Shown here one piece after another: positions 44,598 to 53,579 of a DNA stretch of 64,000 nucleotides. The DNA lies in contig CALKCF010000006.1 of the NCBI GenBank assembly GCA_938083505.1, forward strand, positions 119,047-183,046. The letters are read 5' to 3'. Under the pieces are notes generated by a model, which was given only the letters and a program-made list of their open reading frames with translations, ran no database searches and had not been told where the DNA came from. The stretch's first letter is position 1; each line of letters starts with the position of its first letter. A program made the position numbers and the translations under genes. Origin of the DNA: an uncultured archaeon. Lineage in GTDB: Archaea; Thermoproteota; Nitrososphaeria_A; Caldarchaeales; Wolframiiraptoraceae.

Positions 44598-46867
44598 TCA
44601 CCAAAGTTCTTCTCAAGAACTTTACGTCGCATAAGGATACGTTATTAGAGTTAGGACCCGGTCTTAACGTATTCGTAGGCAGAAACGGTTCTGGGAAGAC
44701 TTCCGTCTTAGATGGGATAACATACACACTCTTCGGCAAACATAGAAGGGGAAGCAATGTCAACATAGTCATGGACGGGGCACTAGCAGGTCACGTAGAA
44801 GTTGAGTTCACACTAGACGGTAAGAAGTACACGGTCGGCAGGACTTTCGACGTTCAGGGCAGGTTAGAGGATGCCTACTTAAGAGTTGATGGAAAACCTT
44901 TGGTTAGCGGTGAGAGAAAGAAGGATGACGCTGTAAGCAAGAGGATTGAGAAGATCCTACGTATGGGATATGAGAGGCTAAGAAGTGCCGTAATCATCCA
45001 GCAAGGAGAGATCGATAGGATACTTTCTTGGGAACCTAAGGAGATAAAGGAACTATTCGATGACCTATTAGGCCTCGACATTATGGAGAGTGCCTATGAA
45101 AGGATGAAGAGTGTGAGTAAAGATTTTGACGAGAGGATAAGGAAAGAGACGGGATATTCTGTCAACGACGTTGGTAACCTTAGCAAAAGAATCTCCGAAG
45201 ATGAGGCCGCTATAAGCAAGCTTAACGAAGAGCTGAGAGAGAATGAACGACAGCTTAATGAACTAAAGGAAGAGTACGAAGCGATAAAGGCTGAGTTAGA
45301 AAAGATGGAACGGTTCAGAAACACATACTATAATGTTTTATCTCAAATCAGCTTTATTAAGGGCATTGTTAAGAATTGGATAGCGAGGGAGAAAGAAGAG
45401 CTTGATAGATGTAAGTCAGCTTTAGAGCGGATAAAGATAAAGGATGATGTTGATGAGATAGTTGACCTGAAAGAGAAACTGAAAGAGGAAATCGTGAAGC
45501 TGGAGAAGGATATCGAACACTTGAGGAGAGAAATAGACAGTGTTAAGAAAGAAGGGGAGGAAGTGGATGAAAAACTGAAAGCGTTAGGCGAAGAAAGCTT
45601 TGAGGGAAGAGAGTTTTCTGAAATCAAGAAGGAGGTCGATCGAAGGACCATTGAACTTATTGATATGGCCGTGGAGCTTGGCAAATCGTTAACGAGTAGA
45701 GACGGAAGGGAAACTTCTCTGAGGGGAGCTATAGAGGGAAAGAAGAAGGAAATACTGGAGCTTTTTGATGAGTCCTACAGATCCGGGATCAGGAAGTACC
45801 TCGAAGACCTAAAGAACAGGAAGATTGGCATGAACGAAAGGTTGGAGAGGGCATTATCAAAGCTTGAATCATTAATGAGAGATTTGAATAATAAGAGGGG
45901 TGAATTGCAGCGAATCTTCAAATTGTATGGTAAGGATTTTGAGGATTTGCAAGAAGAAATTAGAGAGGCTCAAGGCATCCTGAAAGCTGCCAGCATCGAT
46001 AATATAAAGAAGTTTGACTCTAGGAAGGAAAGGCTAGAAAAGATTGAGAAAGCGCTTGTGTCAATATCAGAAGATGATCTTCCAGAACCTGAGTTGCTCT
46101 ACAACATAGCTGTGACAGATGACGTTATCCAAAAGATAAAGAGCGTTGAAGTTATGATGCCAGATGCCAAGAGCTTCAATAAGGAGCGGTACGAAAACAT
46201 AGCGAGGCGTCACGAGGAACTTCAGAGGAAGATCGGCGAGCTAGAGGGCAGTATCGAGAGGATAAGAAAAGACATCAAGGAGAGAGAGGATGAGCTTTTT
46301 AAGCTAAAAAGCATAATCAGCGTACTAGAGGATGCCAAGAAGTTCCGGGACTTCCTCGATGATATTAGGAATAAGGTATACTATAGAGATGGCCCTGTGC
46401 TCAAATCCCTAAGATCGTGGACTATCAGAGAAGTATCGAGGTTTGCCACAGAACATCTGGAATCGTTCAACATCAATGTAGACGGAATAAAGCTCGAGGA
46501 GGTTAGCGACGAGGTCGAGATCAAGTGCTACCAAAGAGGGAGGGAGGTTGATAGTGATAGGCTTAGCGGTGGTGAGAAGGTTGCTGTAGCCCTCGCCCTT
46601 AGGCTTGCTATCGGCGACATACTTGGCGCGAGAAGGTTAGGCTTTTTTATACTCGATGAGCCGACCGTGCACCTTGACTTCGAGAATAAAAGGAGGATTG
46701 CAAAAGTCTTTTCGGCGCTGAGCAAAGAGGTTAGGCAAGTAATAGTAATCACGCACGACGAAGAAGTTTTTGAGGAGGCAGAGGCTACGCTTTACAAGTT
46801 TGAAAGGAGGCCTGGAATGGGAGGGTACACCAAGGTTAATCTGGTAGGAAGGCCAGCGTGGGCATGA
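44594..46867 (+). CDS. rad50: Rad50 ATPase without a zinc hook
   Basis: ABC-type ATPase that tethers and opens DNA ends with Mre11. Walker A GRNGSGKTS is at 29-37, the Q-loop IIQQGEID near 135, the signature LSGGEK at 657 and Walker B FILDEP near 688 with a following HLDFENKRR D-loop. Long coiled coils lie between. Only two Cys exist in the whole protein (residues 273 and 645), so the central CxxC zinc hook is absent. At 757 residues it is shorter than the usual 850-900. Dimerisation at the coiled-coil apex must use something else. Confidence 0.95.
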   Translation: MITKVLLKNFTSHKDTLLELGPGLNVFVGRNGSGKTSVLDGITYTLFGKHRRGSNVNIVMDGALAGHVEVEFTLDGKKYTVGRTFDVQGRLEDAYLRVDGKPLVSGERKKDDAVSKRIEKILRMGYERLRSAVIIQQGEIDRILSWEPKEIKELFDDLLGLDIMESAYERMKSVSKDFDERIRKETGYSVNDVGNLSKRISEDEAAISKLNEELRENERQLNELKEEYEAIKAELEKMERFRNTYYNVLSQISFIKGIVKNWIAREKEELDRCKSALERIKIKDDVDEIVDLKEKLKEEIVKLEKDIEHLRREIDSVKKEGEEVDEKLKALGEESFEGREFSEIKKEVDRRTIELIDMAVELGKSLTSRDGRETSLRGAIEGKKKEILELFDESYRSGIRKYLEDLKNRKIGMNERLERALSKLESLMRDLNNKRGELQRIFKLYGKDFEDLQEEIREAQGILKAASIDNIKKFDSRKERLEKIEKALVSISEDDLPEPELLYNIAVTDDVIQKIKSVEVMMPDAKSFNKERYENIARRHEELQRKIGELEGSIERIRKDIKEREDELFKLKSIISVLEDAKKFRDFLDDIRNKVYYRDGPVLKSLRSWTIREVSRFATEHLESFNINVDGIKLEEVSDEVEIKCYQRGREVDSDRLSGGEKVAVALALRLAIGDILGARRLGFFILDEPTVHLDFENKRRIAKVFSALSKEVRQVIVITHDEEVFEEAEATLYKFERRPGMGGYTKVNLVGRPAWA

Positions 46868-46872
46868 TGAGG

Positions 46873-47602
46873 TCAGGAGCTGCTATCCAACCCGAAATAG
46901 AGTGTTAAGAGCTGTGGGTGTGCTAGTAGCTCGTCATATCCTCCCTCGAACGAAATTCTTTCACCAACTAGCAGATAAGCCCTATCACCTATCTCTAGGG
47001 CTTTCCTGGCATTCTGTTTCACAAGTATTATGGTAATCTTCATAGTATCTCTAAGCTCAATTATTTTTTCGAATACGCTGTTAGCTATTTTTGGTGCGGA
47101 GTTCGCTCGTTGGTTCGTCGAACATCATAACCTTAGTCCTTCTTAAGAGTGCCATAACCATCGCGATCATCTGCCTCTCACCACTGCTAAGTAAGCCGGC
47201 TTTAGTCTGCCAGTACTTCTTCACGACTGGGAAAATTTCGCAAACTTCTTTTAACTTTTCAGCTCTCTCAGATTTATCGAGTATGTAGCCTGCCATTATC
47301 ATGTTCTCCTCAACGCTAAGGTTCTCGAAGATTTTACCAAGCTGAGGCAGGTAAGCTATGCCAAGCTTGGCTATTTCATGTGGTGGTTTACCGACGAGCT
47401 CTATACCCTCGAACTTTACTGACCCAGAATAAATCGTGGTCAGCCCGAATATTGATTTCAGCAAAGTGCTCTTACCGCTCCCATTGGGTCCAACTATCGT
47501 GTTTATCTTTCCGGGTTGAAAGTTAGCTGATACGTCGAAAAGTACATGAAGCTTGCGATAGCCGGAGTTTAAGGCCTCGATAACTTTTCTATCAGAGATC
47601 AC
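46873..47602 (-). pseudogene. livF: livF ATPase gene with frameshift
   Basis: Branched-chain amino acid ABC transporter ATPase. Walker A GPNGSGKS, signature LLSSGERQ and Walker B MMFDEPTSEL are intact. After DEPTSEL one surplus base near 47097-47102 changes frame, and the rest of the protein (LAPKIANSVFEKI, then LLVGERISFEGGYDELL) is readable in the shifted frame to a TGA at 46873. GTG start directly abuts the livG stop. Broken by one indel, or intact if the indel is a sequencing error; the neighbouring livG and livM are also damaged. Confidence 0.82.
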
Positions 47603-47887
47603 TTATTCTGGCTTTCCGGATGTTATTATAGAGCCTGCCGCTATTACGTAAACATAGTCGACATAGCGGAGAGCGATGTCAAGCCTATGCTTTACCATGA
47701 GGATCGTTAAGTTCTTTTCATCTTTAAGCCTCCTGAGAGTCTTGAATATTTCATGCGCGAGTGTAGGGTTTACACCGGCTATCGGCTCATCCATTATCAG
47801 CAGATTCGCACCAACGATAAGTGCCCTCCCGATCTCCAGGAGCTTCAACTGTCCTCCGCCCGGCTTTTCAGCTTCCTGATTCCACAT
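47603..47887 (-). pseudogene. livG: livG ATPase, N-terminal half missing
   Basis: Only the C-terminal 94 residues survive: the signature region PGGGQLKLLEIGRAL (altered from the usual LSGGQ/LPYGQ form), Walker B LLIMDEPIAGVNPTLAHEIF in part, and the H-loop MVKHRLDI. Walker A is absent. The fragment stops abruptly at 47887, where a head-to-head truncated livM begins on the other strand. It cannot bind ATP and is a dead gene. Confidence 0.85.
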
Positions 47888-47894
47888 ATGGTCT

Positions 47895-48841
47895 ATGAGT
47901 TTAAATCTTAAGTTTGGTTATGCGGGAATACCGAACTTTGGTAAGCTTTTAGCCGTTGCAGGGGGCGCTTTCTTCATCGGAACGATTCCAGGTAGGTTTC
48001 TCGCGTACTTATTCAACGTACCTATAGAGTTAGACTTTATCAAAAACAACTTGGAGGTTGTCTCCTTACTTAACCAAGTTTTAGTTTCCGAGTCCATAAT
48101 CTTGATCTGCTATCTTTTGGTATCGTTGATAGGTGCTGCACTTGCCGGAGCAGCTTTAGGATACGTTGCCTCCTATCCTGGAGTAAGGCTTATGGGTGAT
48201 TACTTAACCATGACTCTTCTGACCATGGCCGAGATATTGAGGATTGTAGGAGATAACTGGGAACCACTCATCGGAGGTAGCTTAGGCGTACGCATACCTG
48301 ACACGTTTAGGTGGATTAGTGGAGAGTACAGACAGATTTATGTGAACTTAACGATAATCGTTGCGACCGTGGTTATATTTATCTATTTAGAGCTCATTAG
48401 CAGGTCGCCTCTTGGTGGAACACTCAGAGCTGTAAGGTATGAAGAACTTTCAGCCAGAGTTTATGGTAAAGACGTAGATAAGTTAAGAATCAAAACGCTG
48501 ATCGTTGTATGCGCGATAGCTGCAATCGACGGGGCGTTGTATTCATTCCTCACGGCGAGCATATCGGCCCGTGATTTTTAATAGGATCACGCATACTTTC
48601 TGGCCATGGGTGATGGTAATCGTTGGAGGAGCTGGTAACAATATCGGAGCCCTTTGTAGGAGCAGGCATATTTGTGACACTTCGGAGGCTTATAATGTTC
48701 TACAAGAGTTATTTCGAGGTAATCGTTCCGTTCGATGTGGTCTGGCTCGAGTATATGCTGCTTGGATTTGCGCTCATTCTTGTACTGCTTTACAGACCTG
48801 AGAGGCTAGTGCCTGAGAAACCAACAAAAACAAAACCTTAA
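47895..48841 (+). pseudogene. livM: livM permease remnant with truncation and two frameshifts
   Basis: Branched-chain amino acid permease. The usual first helix is missing; the text starts at SLNLKFGYAGIPNFGKLL, then runs through helices with MGDYLTMTLLTMAEILRIV and GGTLRAVRYEELSARVYG. One extra T in the run 48575-48579 moves the frame to FNRITHTFWPWVMVIVGGAG. An extra G near 48649 moves it again to PFVGAGIFVTLRRL and a C-terminal helix. Orientation is opposite to livG and livF, which it should precede collinearly. Confidence 0.83.
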
Positions 48842-48926
48842 AGTATGAACACATCATCAGTAAAGCGATACTGCAAAATAAACATAAAGAAGGGGCACGA
48901 AGCTTATTATAACTTCACAGGCTCTA

Positions 48927-50015
48927 TTAACCACTTACTATCTTTCCGATTTCGCTCGTTATTCTATAACCTTTCATCCGCTTTATAGTTTGAACGAATT
49001 CCCTAGATCTCAGAAGAGAGAGCAACTCTCTCATAATACTCTTTCTCATGGCTTCTTTCAGGACCACTAGATCATACCATTCCCAGACGAGTCTCATGAA
49101 TTGTAAGCCGTAAAGCTCTGCGGCATACCTAATGGTTATACCTACATCAGCAGCCCCAGTCGCTATCTCCCTAGCTACTTCAACGTGTGTCTTGACTTCC
49201 CTATCATAGTTTCTGATGAGTCGTGGCACGTAGGCCGGGTTTATGCCTTTGTCGAGCGCTGCCTGCTTGAGTAAGTGATCCAATAAAGCCCTCGTGCCTG
49301 AGCCTGGATTTCTGTTCACGAGTCTGAGCTTATGATTCAACAAGTCCGAGATTCCGTTAATTTTCGTGTCGGGCCTAAATGCTAAGCCGAGTTCGCGCTG
49401 ATAGCCCCTGACAATTACAGCCTTGTCCTCAAGCCAATACCGGCTTAAGAATGGTACATTGTATTTACCCGTTGCAGGGTCTAGGAGATGAACTCCTGCT
49501 ATGTGAGCATCCCCCCTCATTAGCGTAGCTAAACCACCCGCTGAGCCGAGCCAAGAGACTTCAACATCCAAGTCATGCTTTCTTGCTTTGAGAATTCCGA
49601 TGAGGACCTCCAGCGCCGGGTCGTTGCTTCCAGCTACGGCGAGGTCAGGTACGCTAAACATGACCTTACTTTCAGGCACATTTCTGAGCGGGTCACTAAG
49701 CTTAGCCTCGGCATTAAGGTAAAGCTTAAGGAGCTCTTTGCCAAGCTTCGTGAGCCTTGCGCCTCCGCCCCCTAGGCCGCCACGCCTAGCTTCGATCAGT
49801 TTCTCGTTAAACAGCTCCTCGATCCTTGTCAGCCTTTCCCAAGTCCTCGCGTATGGTACGCCGACTGTCCTACATGCTGTCAGCAGAGAACCTCTTTGCT
49901 CGATTTCACGAAGCACTTTAGCCAACTTTGAGTCGAGGATTACCTCACCTTTCCATTCTAAGAATATCTCGGCCCTGACCGTCAGACCCTCTGGGTGCAT
50001 TCCTCTCAATGTCAT
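48927..50015 (-). CDS. ModE-type regulator with HTH and periplasmic-binding-like domain
   Basis: Likely tungstate/molybdate-responsive repressor. The N-terminal ModE-like LysR-type HTH (LREIEQRGSLLTACRTVGVPY, in part) is followed by a PBP-like ligand domain (VAGSNDPALEVLIGIL, GDAHIAGVHLLDPATG, NRNPGSGTRALLDHLL). It is divergent from tupABC, sharing a 67-bp intergenic region with a ModE-box-like palindrome. The frame is open to a TTG at 50021; the ATG at 50015 or 50000 fits better with a TATA-like box near 50031-50041. Confidence 0.85.
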   Translation of the reverse strand: MTLRGMHPEGLTVRAEIFLEWKGEVILDSKLAKVLREIEQRGSLLTACRTVGVPYARTWERLTRIEELFNEKLIEARRGGLGGGGARLTKLGKELLKLYLNAEAKLSDPLRNVPESKVMFSVPDLAVAGSNDPALEVLIGILKARKHDLDVEVSWLGSAGGLATLMRGDAHIAGVHLLDPATGKYNVPFLSRYWLEDKAVIVRGYQRELGLAFRPDTKINGISDLLNHKLRLVNRNPGSGTRALLDHLLKQAALDKGINPAYVPRLIRNYDREVKTHVEVAREIATGAADVGITIRYAAELYGLQFMRLVWEWYDLVVLKEAMRKSIMRELLSLLRSREFVQTIKRMKGYRITSEIGKIVSG

Positions 50016-50056
50016 GTACAATCGTTATCTTTTTTTATAAAAACATTTAAAAATAT

Positions 50057-50079
50057 CGTTATACCAAAAAGGAATAACG
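50057..50079. promoter_or_regulatory. ModE-box-like palindromic operator at the tup promoter
   Basis: CGTTATACC-AAAAA-GGAATAACG is a 23-bp near-perfect palindrome (8 of 9 arm positions pair). The bacterial ModE box has the same CGTTAT...ATAACG ends. It lies between a TATA-like TTTAAAAATA (about 50047-50056) and the tupA ATG, so bound protein would block initiation. A half-site CGTTAT occurs at 50023-50028 near the regulator's own start. Binding is inferred. Confidence 0.6.
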
Positions 50080-50081
50080 TG

Positions 50082-50987
50082 ATGTGTATGAAAAATAGGT
50101 GGATAACCATAGCGCTCATTGTTATACTCACAGTTTCTGTTTTGTTCATTTCCATTTACCAAACAAGACAATATGAGAACGTCATACGTGTTACCACGGC
50201 AACGAGCCTGTACGCCACTGGTCTACTTGATAAATTAGCTGAGGAATTTAAGCGAAGGTACCCGGAAGTTTCGATTCATTTCATCGCAGTCGGTAGCGGC
50301 GAAGCTTTGCGAAGGGCTGTACGTGGCGATGCTGATATGGTTTTATCGCACGCACCGAACCTCGAGAGGCAGTACCTCAACGACGGGGTACTGAAATCCG
50401 GCGGGATATTCGCATATAACTACTTAATCATAGTCGGGCCTAGCGAAGACCCTGCCAACATAGCTGGCATGGACCCCGTTAGGGCCATGACCGCCATCTA
50501 CGTTGCGGGTGAAGAGGGCAAGGCAAAATTCGTATCCAGAGCGGACAAATCGGGGACGCATGCTAGAGAGTTAATGTTGTGGTCGTTGGCTGGTGTTAAC
50601 CCATTAAATAAGCAGTGGTACTTGGAGCTTGGAGCGGACATGGTTCAAACATTGATGGTGGCCAACGAGAAGGGAGCTTATACGCTCAGCGACGTCAGCA
50701 CTTATCTTAAATTCAGCAAAAGGCTGGGCGGGCTAAAAACGCTTATCGAGAAAGGGGATGCGTTGCTCAATGTCTACTCCGTCTACGTTGTTAACTCGGC
50801 AAAGGTCCCCGGCGTGAACGAAAAGCTGGCTGAGGCTTTCATGAAGTTCATACTCTCAGAGGAGGGACAAAAGATAATTGAAGGCTACGGCATCGTCGAG
50901 TTCGGCAGACCTCTGTTCAACGCGGCAAATGGTGACCCAAAGGGGGAACTTAAGAATGCTTGGGAGGACATTGCTAAGCTTGGATGA
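50082..50987 (+). CDS. tupA: TupA-like tungstate-binding protein
   Basis: Extracytoplasmic binding protein of a tungstate ABC importer. An N-terminal membrane/signal segment (WITIALIVILTVSVLFISIY) is followed by VTTATSLYATGLLDKLAEEF, GDADMVLSHAPNLE and FVSRADKSGTHARE, all TupA hallmarks (oxyanion-binding TTS and SGTH). The frame extends upstream to 49995, but the palindrome and TATA-like box lie there. ATG 50082 or 50088 is the start. About 300 residues. Confidence 0.93.
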   Translation: MCMKNRWITIALIVILTVSVLFISIYQTRQYENVIRVTTATSLYATGLLDKLAEEFKRRYPEVSIHFIAVGSGEALRRAVRGDADMVLSHAPNLERQYLNDGVLKSGGIFAYNYLIIVGPSEDPANIAGMDPVRAMTAIYVAGEEGKAKFVSRADKSGTHARELMLWSLAGVNPLNKQWYLELGADMVQTLMVANEKGAYTLSDVSTYLKFSKRLGGLKTLIEKGDALLNVYSVYVVNSAKVPGVNEKLAEAFMKFILSEEGQKIIEGYGIVEFGRPLFNAANGDPKGELKNAWEDIAKLG

Positions 50988-51020
50988 GTCCTGTATATGT
51001 TTTGAGCGAGGTCTGCAACT

Positions 51021-51659
51021 ATGTGGCAAGAGTTAACCGATATTGTCGTAAGGTCCTTACTCATTTCTGGAATGGCCACGGTACTCGCTACATCTTGGGG
51101 TATACCCATCACCATGATTCTGACGGTCAAGGAATCCAAATTTAGGAGGGCTTTACTCGATGTTGCAAATACGCTTGTTGCTATCCCGACGGTCTTAATA
51201 GGCCTCCTACTCTACCTTTTATTCTCTCGTTCGGGTCCCTTGGGTTTCTTTGGTATACTCTACACGCCCACCTCAATCGCCCTCGGTGAGGCTATTCTGA
51301 TTACACCTCTCATAATTTCACTCAGTGCATCCGTACTTCGCGAGACGAAGACAGATATTTGGGAGATGGCCATCTCGATAGGCGCAACCGAAAGACAGGC
51401 ATTGGTCGTAATGGTGACAGAGTCGCTTCCGAAGTTACTGACGGCTGTTTTACTAGGTTTCAATAGAGCCATAGGTGAACTCGGTGTAGCTCTTATACTT
51501 GGAGGCAACATCAAAGGACTCACGCGTGTTATGACAACAGCAATAGCCCTAGAGGTCTCTAAGGGTGAGTTTGAGCTTGCCCTAACACTTGGAGGAATTT
51601 TGCTTTTCGTTACGTTCTTAGTAACGGTAATAGTCAGGAAGGTGGGTAGGGACTTATGA
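51021..51659 (+). CDS. tupB: TupB-like tungstate ABC permease
   Basis: Membrane component, 212 residues with about five helices. The cytoplasmic coupling helix lies in EMAISIGATERQALVVMV; N-terminal ELTDIVVRSLLISGMATVLA and AIPTVLIGLLLYLLFSRSGPLG are typical of TupB. It starts 33 bp after tupA and overlaps the start of tupC by 4 bp (ATGA), so the three form one operon. Confidence 0.93.
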   Translation: MWQELTDIVVRSLLISGMATVLATSWGIPITMILTVKESKFRRALLDVANTLVAIPTVLIGLLLYLLFSRSGPLGFFGILYTPTSIALGEAILITPLIISLSASVLRETKTDIWEMAISIGATERQALVVMVTESLPKLLTAVLLGFNRAIGELGVALILGGNIKGLTRVMTTAIALEVSKGEFELALTLGGILLFVTFLVTVIVRKVGRDL

Positions 51660-52330
51660 TAGAGCTGAAAGGTGTTTCGTTTGCATATGTAAAAGAAGAT
51701 GTCATTAAGGACGTAAACCTCTTGCTAGGTCCAGGCGTAACCGCAATCATAGGACCAAACGGTTCGGGAAAGACGACCTTGCTAAAGCTGGCAGCCGGCA
51801 TATATAGGCCACGAGTGGGCGAAGTCCTGATAGACGGGATCAATCCATGGTCCGTGCCGGAGACCGTTAAGACATCAATAAGACGGAATGTTGTCTATAT
51901 ACATGAGGAGCCTATAATGCTCAGAGGTAGCGTCGCCGATAACGTCGCTTATGGTTTAAGAATTAGGAAATTGCCTGCTGATGAAGTCGTCATTAGGACC
52001 GAGGAGGTGTTAGAGGTACTTGGCATTAAACATCTGGCACATGAAAAAGCTCAAACACTCTCAGCTGGACAGAAACAAAGGGTGGCCCTAGCCAGGGCCT
52101 TGGCCGTTAGACCGAAGAACCTGCTACTTGATGAGCCTACGGCAAACTTGGACAGGTGTGGCCGGGAAACATTAATGGAGTTGGTAAAAGATTTGGTAAG
52201 AAAGGGTGTTTGTATCGCAATAGCGACGCATGATAGACTTCTTGCCTTTAAGCTGACGGATAGAGTCGTTTTCGTAGAGAATAAGACAGCAATTTTCGTT
52301 GAGGGATCAGGAGGACGCTGGTTGATTTAA
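51656..52330 (+). CDS. tupC: TupC-like ABC transporter ATPase
   Basis: Energises tungstate import. Walker A GPNGSGKTT (about residues 35-43), Q-loop IHEEPIMLRGSV, signature LSAGQKQR and Walker B LLLDEPTANLD are intact, with the H-loop in IATHDRL. 224 residues. ATG overlaps tupB; its last 4 bp overlap the convergent PRC-barrel gene. Tungstate uptake would serve tungsten-containing aldehyde oxidoreductases common in thermophilic archaea; none is in the window. Confidence 0.93.
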   Translation: MIELKGVSFAYVKEDVIKDVNLLLGPGVTAIIGPNGSGKTTLLKLAAGIYRPRVGEVLIDGINPWSVPETVKTSIRRNVVYIHEEPIMLRGSVADNVAYGLRIRKLPADEVVIRTEEVLEVLGIKHLAHEKAQTLSAGQKQRVALARALAVRPKNLLLDEPTANLDRCGRETLMELVKDLVRKGVCIAIATHDRLLAFKLTDRVVFVENKTAIFVEGSGGRWLI

Positions 52331-52740
52331 TCGACGTACTTCGCACACTTGTAGCAATAGTACTTTTTATACTGAGGTATGTACGTTGCTTTTTCACCAC
52401 AAGTAGGACATATTACGTTGCTAGACCTAACAAGAGACTTCAAAGACTCGCCTATCCCACTCAGCTTTTCAATCATCGTTTGGGAAGTCGGTTTAGGTGT
52501 CTCTAATAGCGGTGTTTGTGGAGCTTGTATCTCAATCTTCTCCTTCAGCAGAACGATGTCGCCGACGGCATTCACCTTTGTCCATGGCACATACTCCGTG
52601 GTTCTATACTTAGTCTGTACCTGAAGGGTTATCTCGTTCTTGTCTATTATTAGCTTAACGTCGTTTATCGTCCCTATCAAAGTTCCATCTGGGTTGTAAA
52701 CCTGTTTACCTATAAGCTGACTTCTGGTTATGCCCGACAT
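52327..52740 (-). CDS. PRC-barrel protein with C-terminal zinc ribbon
   Basis: 137 residues. The N-terminal PRC-barrel domain (SQLIGKQVYNPDGTLIGTIN, then ITLQVQTKYRTTEYVPWTKV) covers about residues 5-70. A Pro-rich linker and a zinc ribbon CPTC...CYKC end the protein. PRC-barrel proteins occur in RNA metabolism and as archaeal division-associated factors (CdpB), but those lack this ribbon, so no function is assigned. Strong codon pattern and ATG start. Confidence 0.82.
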   Translation of the reverse strand: MSGITRSQLIGKQVYNPDGTLIGTINDVKLIIDKNEITLQVQTKYRTTEYVPWTKVNAVGDIVLLKEKIEIQAPQTPLLETPKPTSQTMIEKLSGIGESLKSLVRSSNVICPTCGEKATYIPQYKKYYCYKCAKYVD

Positions 52741-52965
52741 ACGTCCAGCCTGCCACGTAGATATTTATAAATATATATTACGGTACTGTATCAAGAAGTG
52801 TCACCATAAAGTGTTAATGCTTTTTAAGGCCCTATCGACAATGTAGTTTTTTAGTCCGTAAAGAACAAATTATACACCTAAAGTCCGCTCTGAAAGTTGC
52901 TTGATCGCATCCTTGTCCGGCAGATTCCTAAACCCGCGTTCTCTTCCACCTTCCTTAAAAAATCC

Positions 52966-53184
52966 TTACACTAATCCGTCGCCAACCATTTTCAGAAGAA
53001 AATTATCAATGTTGGTTACAGCATGACTGTTCAACACAAATATCACTCTCATCACGAGAAATGTTGCTTTCTCGACTCCAGCATATCTCCTCCTATCCTC
53101 GACCATTTTCTTTAGTTTTTGACTAGTTATTTTCGCGAGGTTAGTGCATTGTTCGATAAATTCTTCCCACGTTATTTCTCGCAT
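52966..53184 (-). CDS. Small hypothetical protein
   Basis: 72 residues, charged, mostly helical by eye (WEEFIEQCTNLAKITSQKL, then VEKATFLVMRVIFVLNS). ATG start, no clear ribosome-binding site. It stands alone in AT-rich DNA between the PRC-barrel gene and the MFS transporter, where decay is evident, so it may be a remnant. No family recognised. The flanking 52741-52965 holds nothing I can support. Confidence 0.35.
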   Translation of the reverse strand: MREITWEEFIEQCTNLAKITSQKLKKMVEDRRRYAGVEKATFLVMRVIFVLNSHAVTNIDNFLLKMVGDGLV

Positions 53185-53495
53185 TTTGTTATCTACAAAG
53201 GAGAGGCTTATACCTTCTTAGAAATGTGGCCAGATAACATCATACCATAAAACAGCGTAATTAAATTGTTTAGTAACGTAGATGTCGGTATTTTGTCTTG
53301 TAATTAACTCTTCACGATAACGGTCACTACCTTATAGATATCCTTTACGACGGTTTTAGATGTTACCCTTCTAAAAAACGGCGTAATTATCCCATTACGT
53401 CCGGAGAGGTTAGAGTTTGTAGAAAAGACGGCAATCATGGAGCCCACTTCCTATATTATGATAGCGCTGGACATCTATAACTTTGGCTGAGGGCC

Positions 53496-53531
53496 ATGAT
53501 TCTATGTTCATTACATGCAACATAGAATCAT
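53496..53531. promoter_or_regulatory. 13-bp inverted repeat upstream of the MFS gene
   Basis: ATGATTCTATGTT (53496-53508) is perfectly repeated as AACATAGAATCAT (53519-53531) around a 10-nt spacer. It sits about 15 bp upstream of a TATA-like CCTATATAC (53546-53554), which in turn is about 30 bp before the MFS ATG. An activator or repressor site is the simplest reading; hairpin function in RNA is less likely because it precedes the promoter. The rest of 53185-53579 shows no gene. Confidence 0.5.
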
Positions 53532-53579
53532 AGCTCATAATCAAACCTATATACTCGACAGTAGTCGGAATACTTTAAA

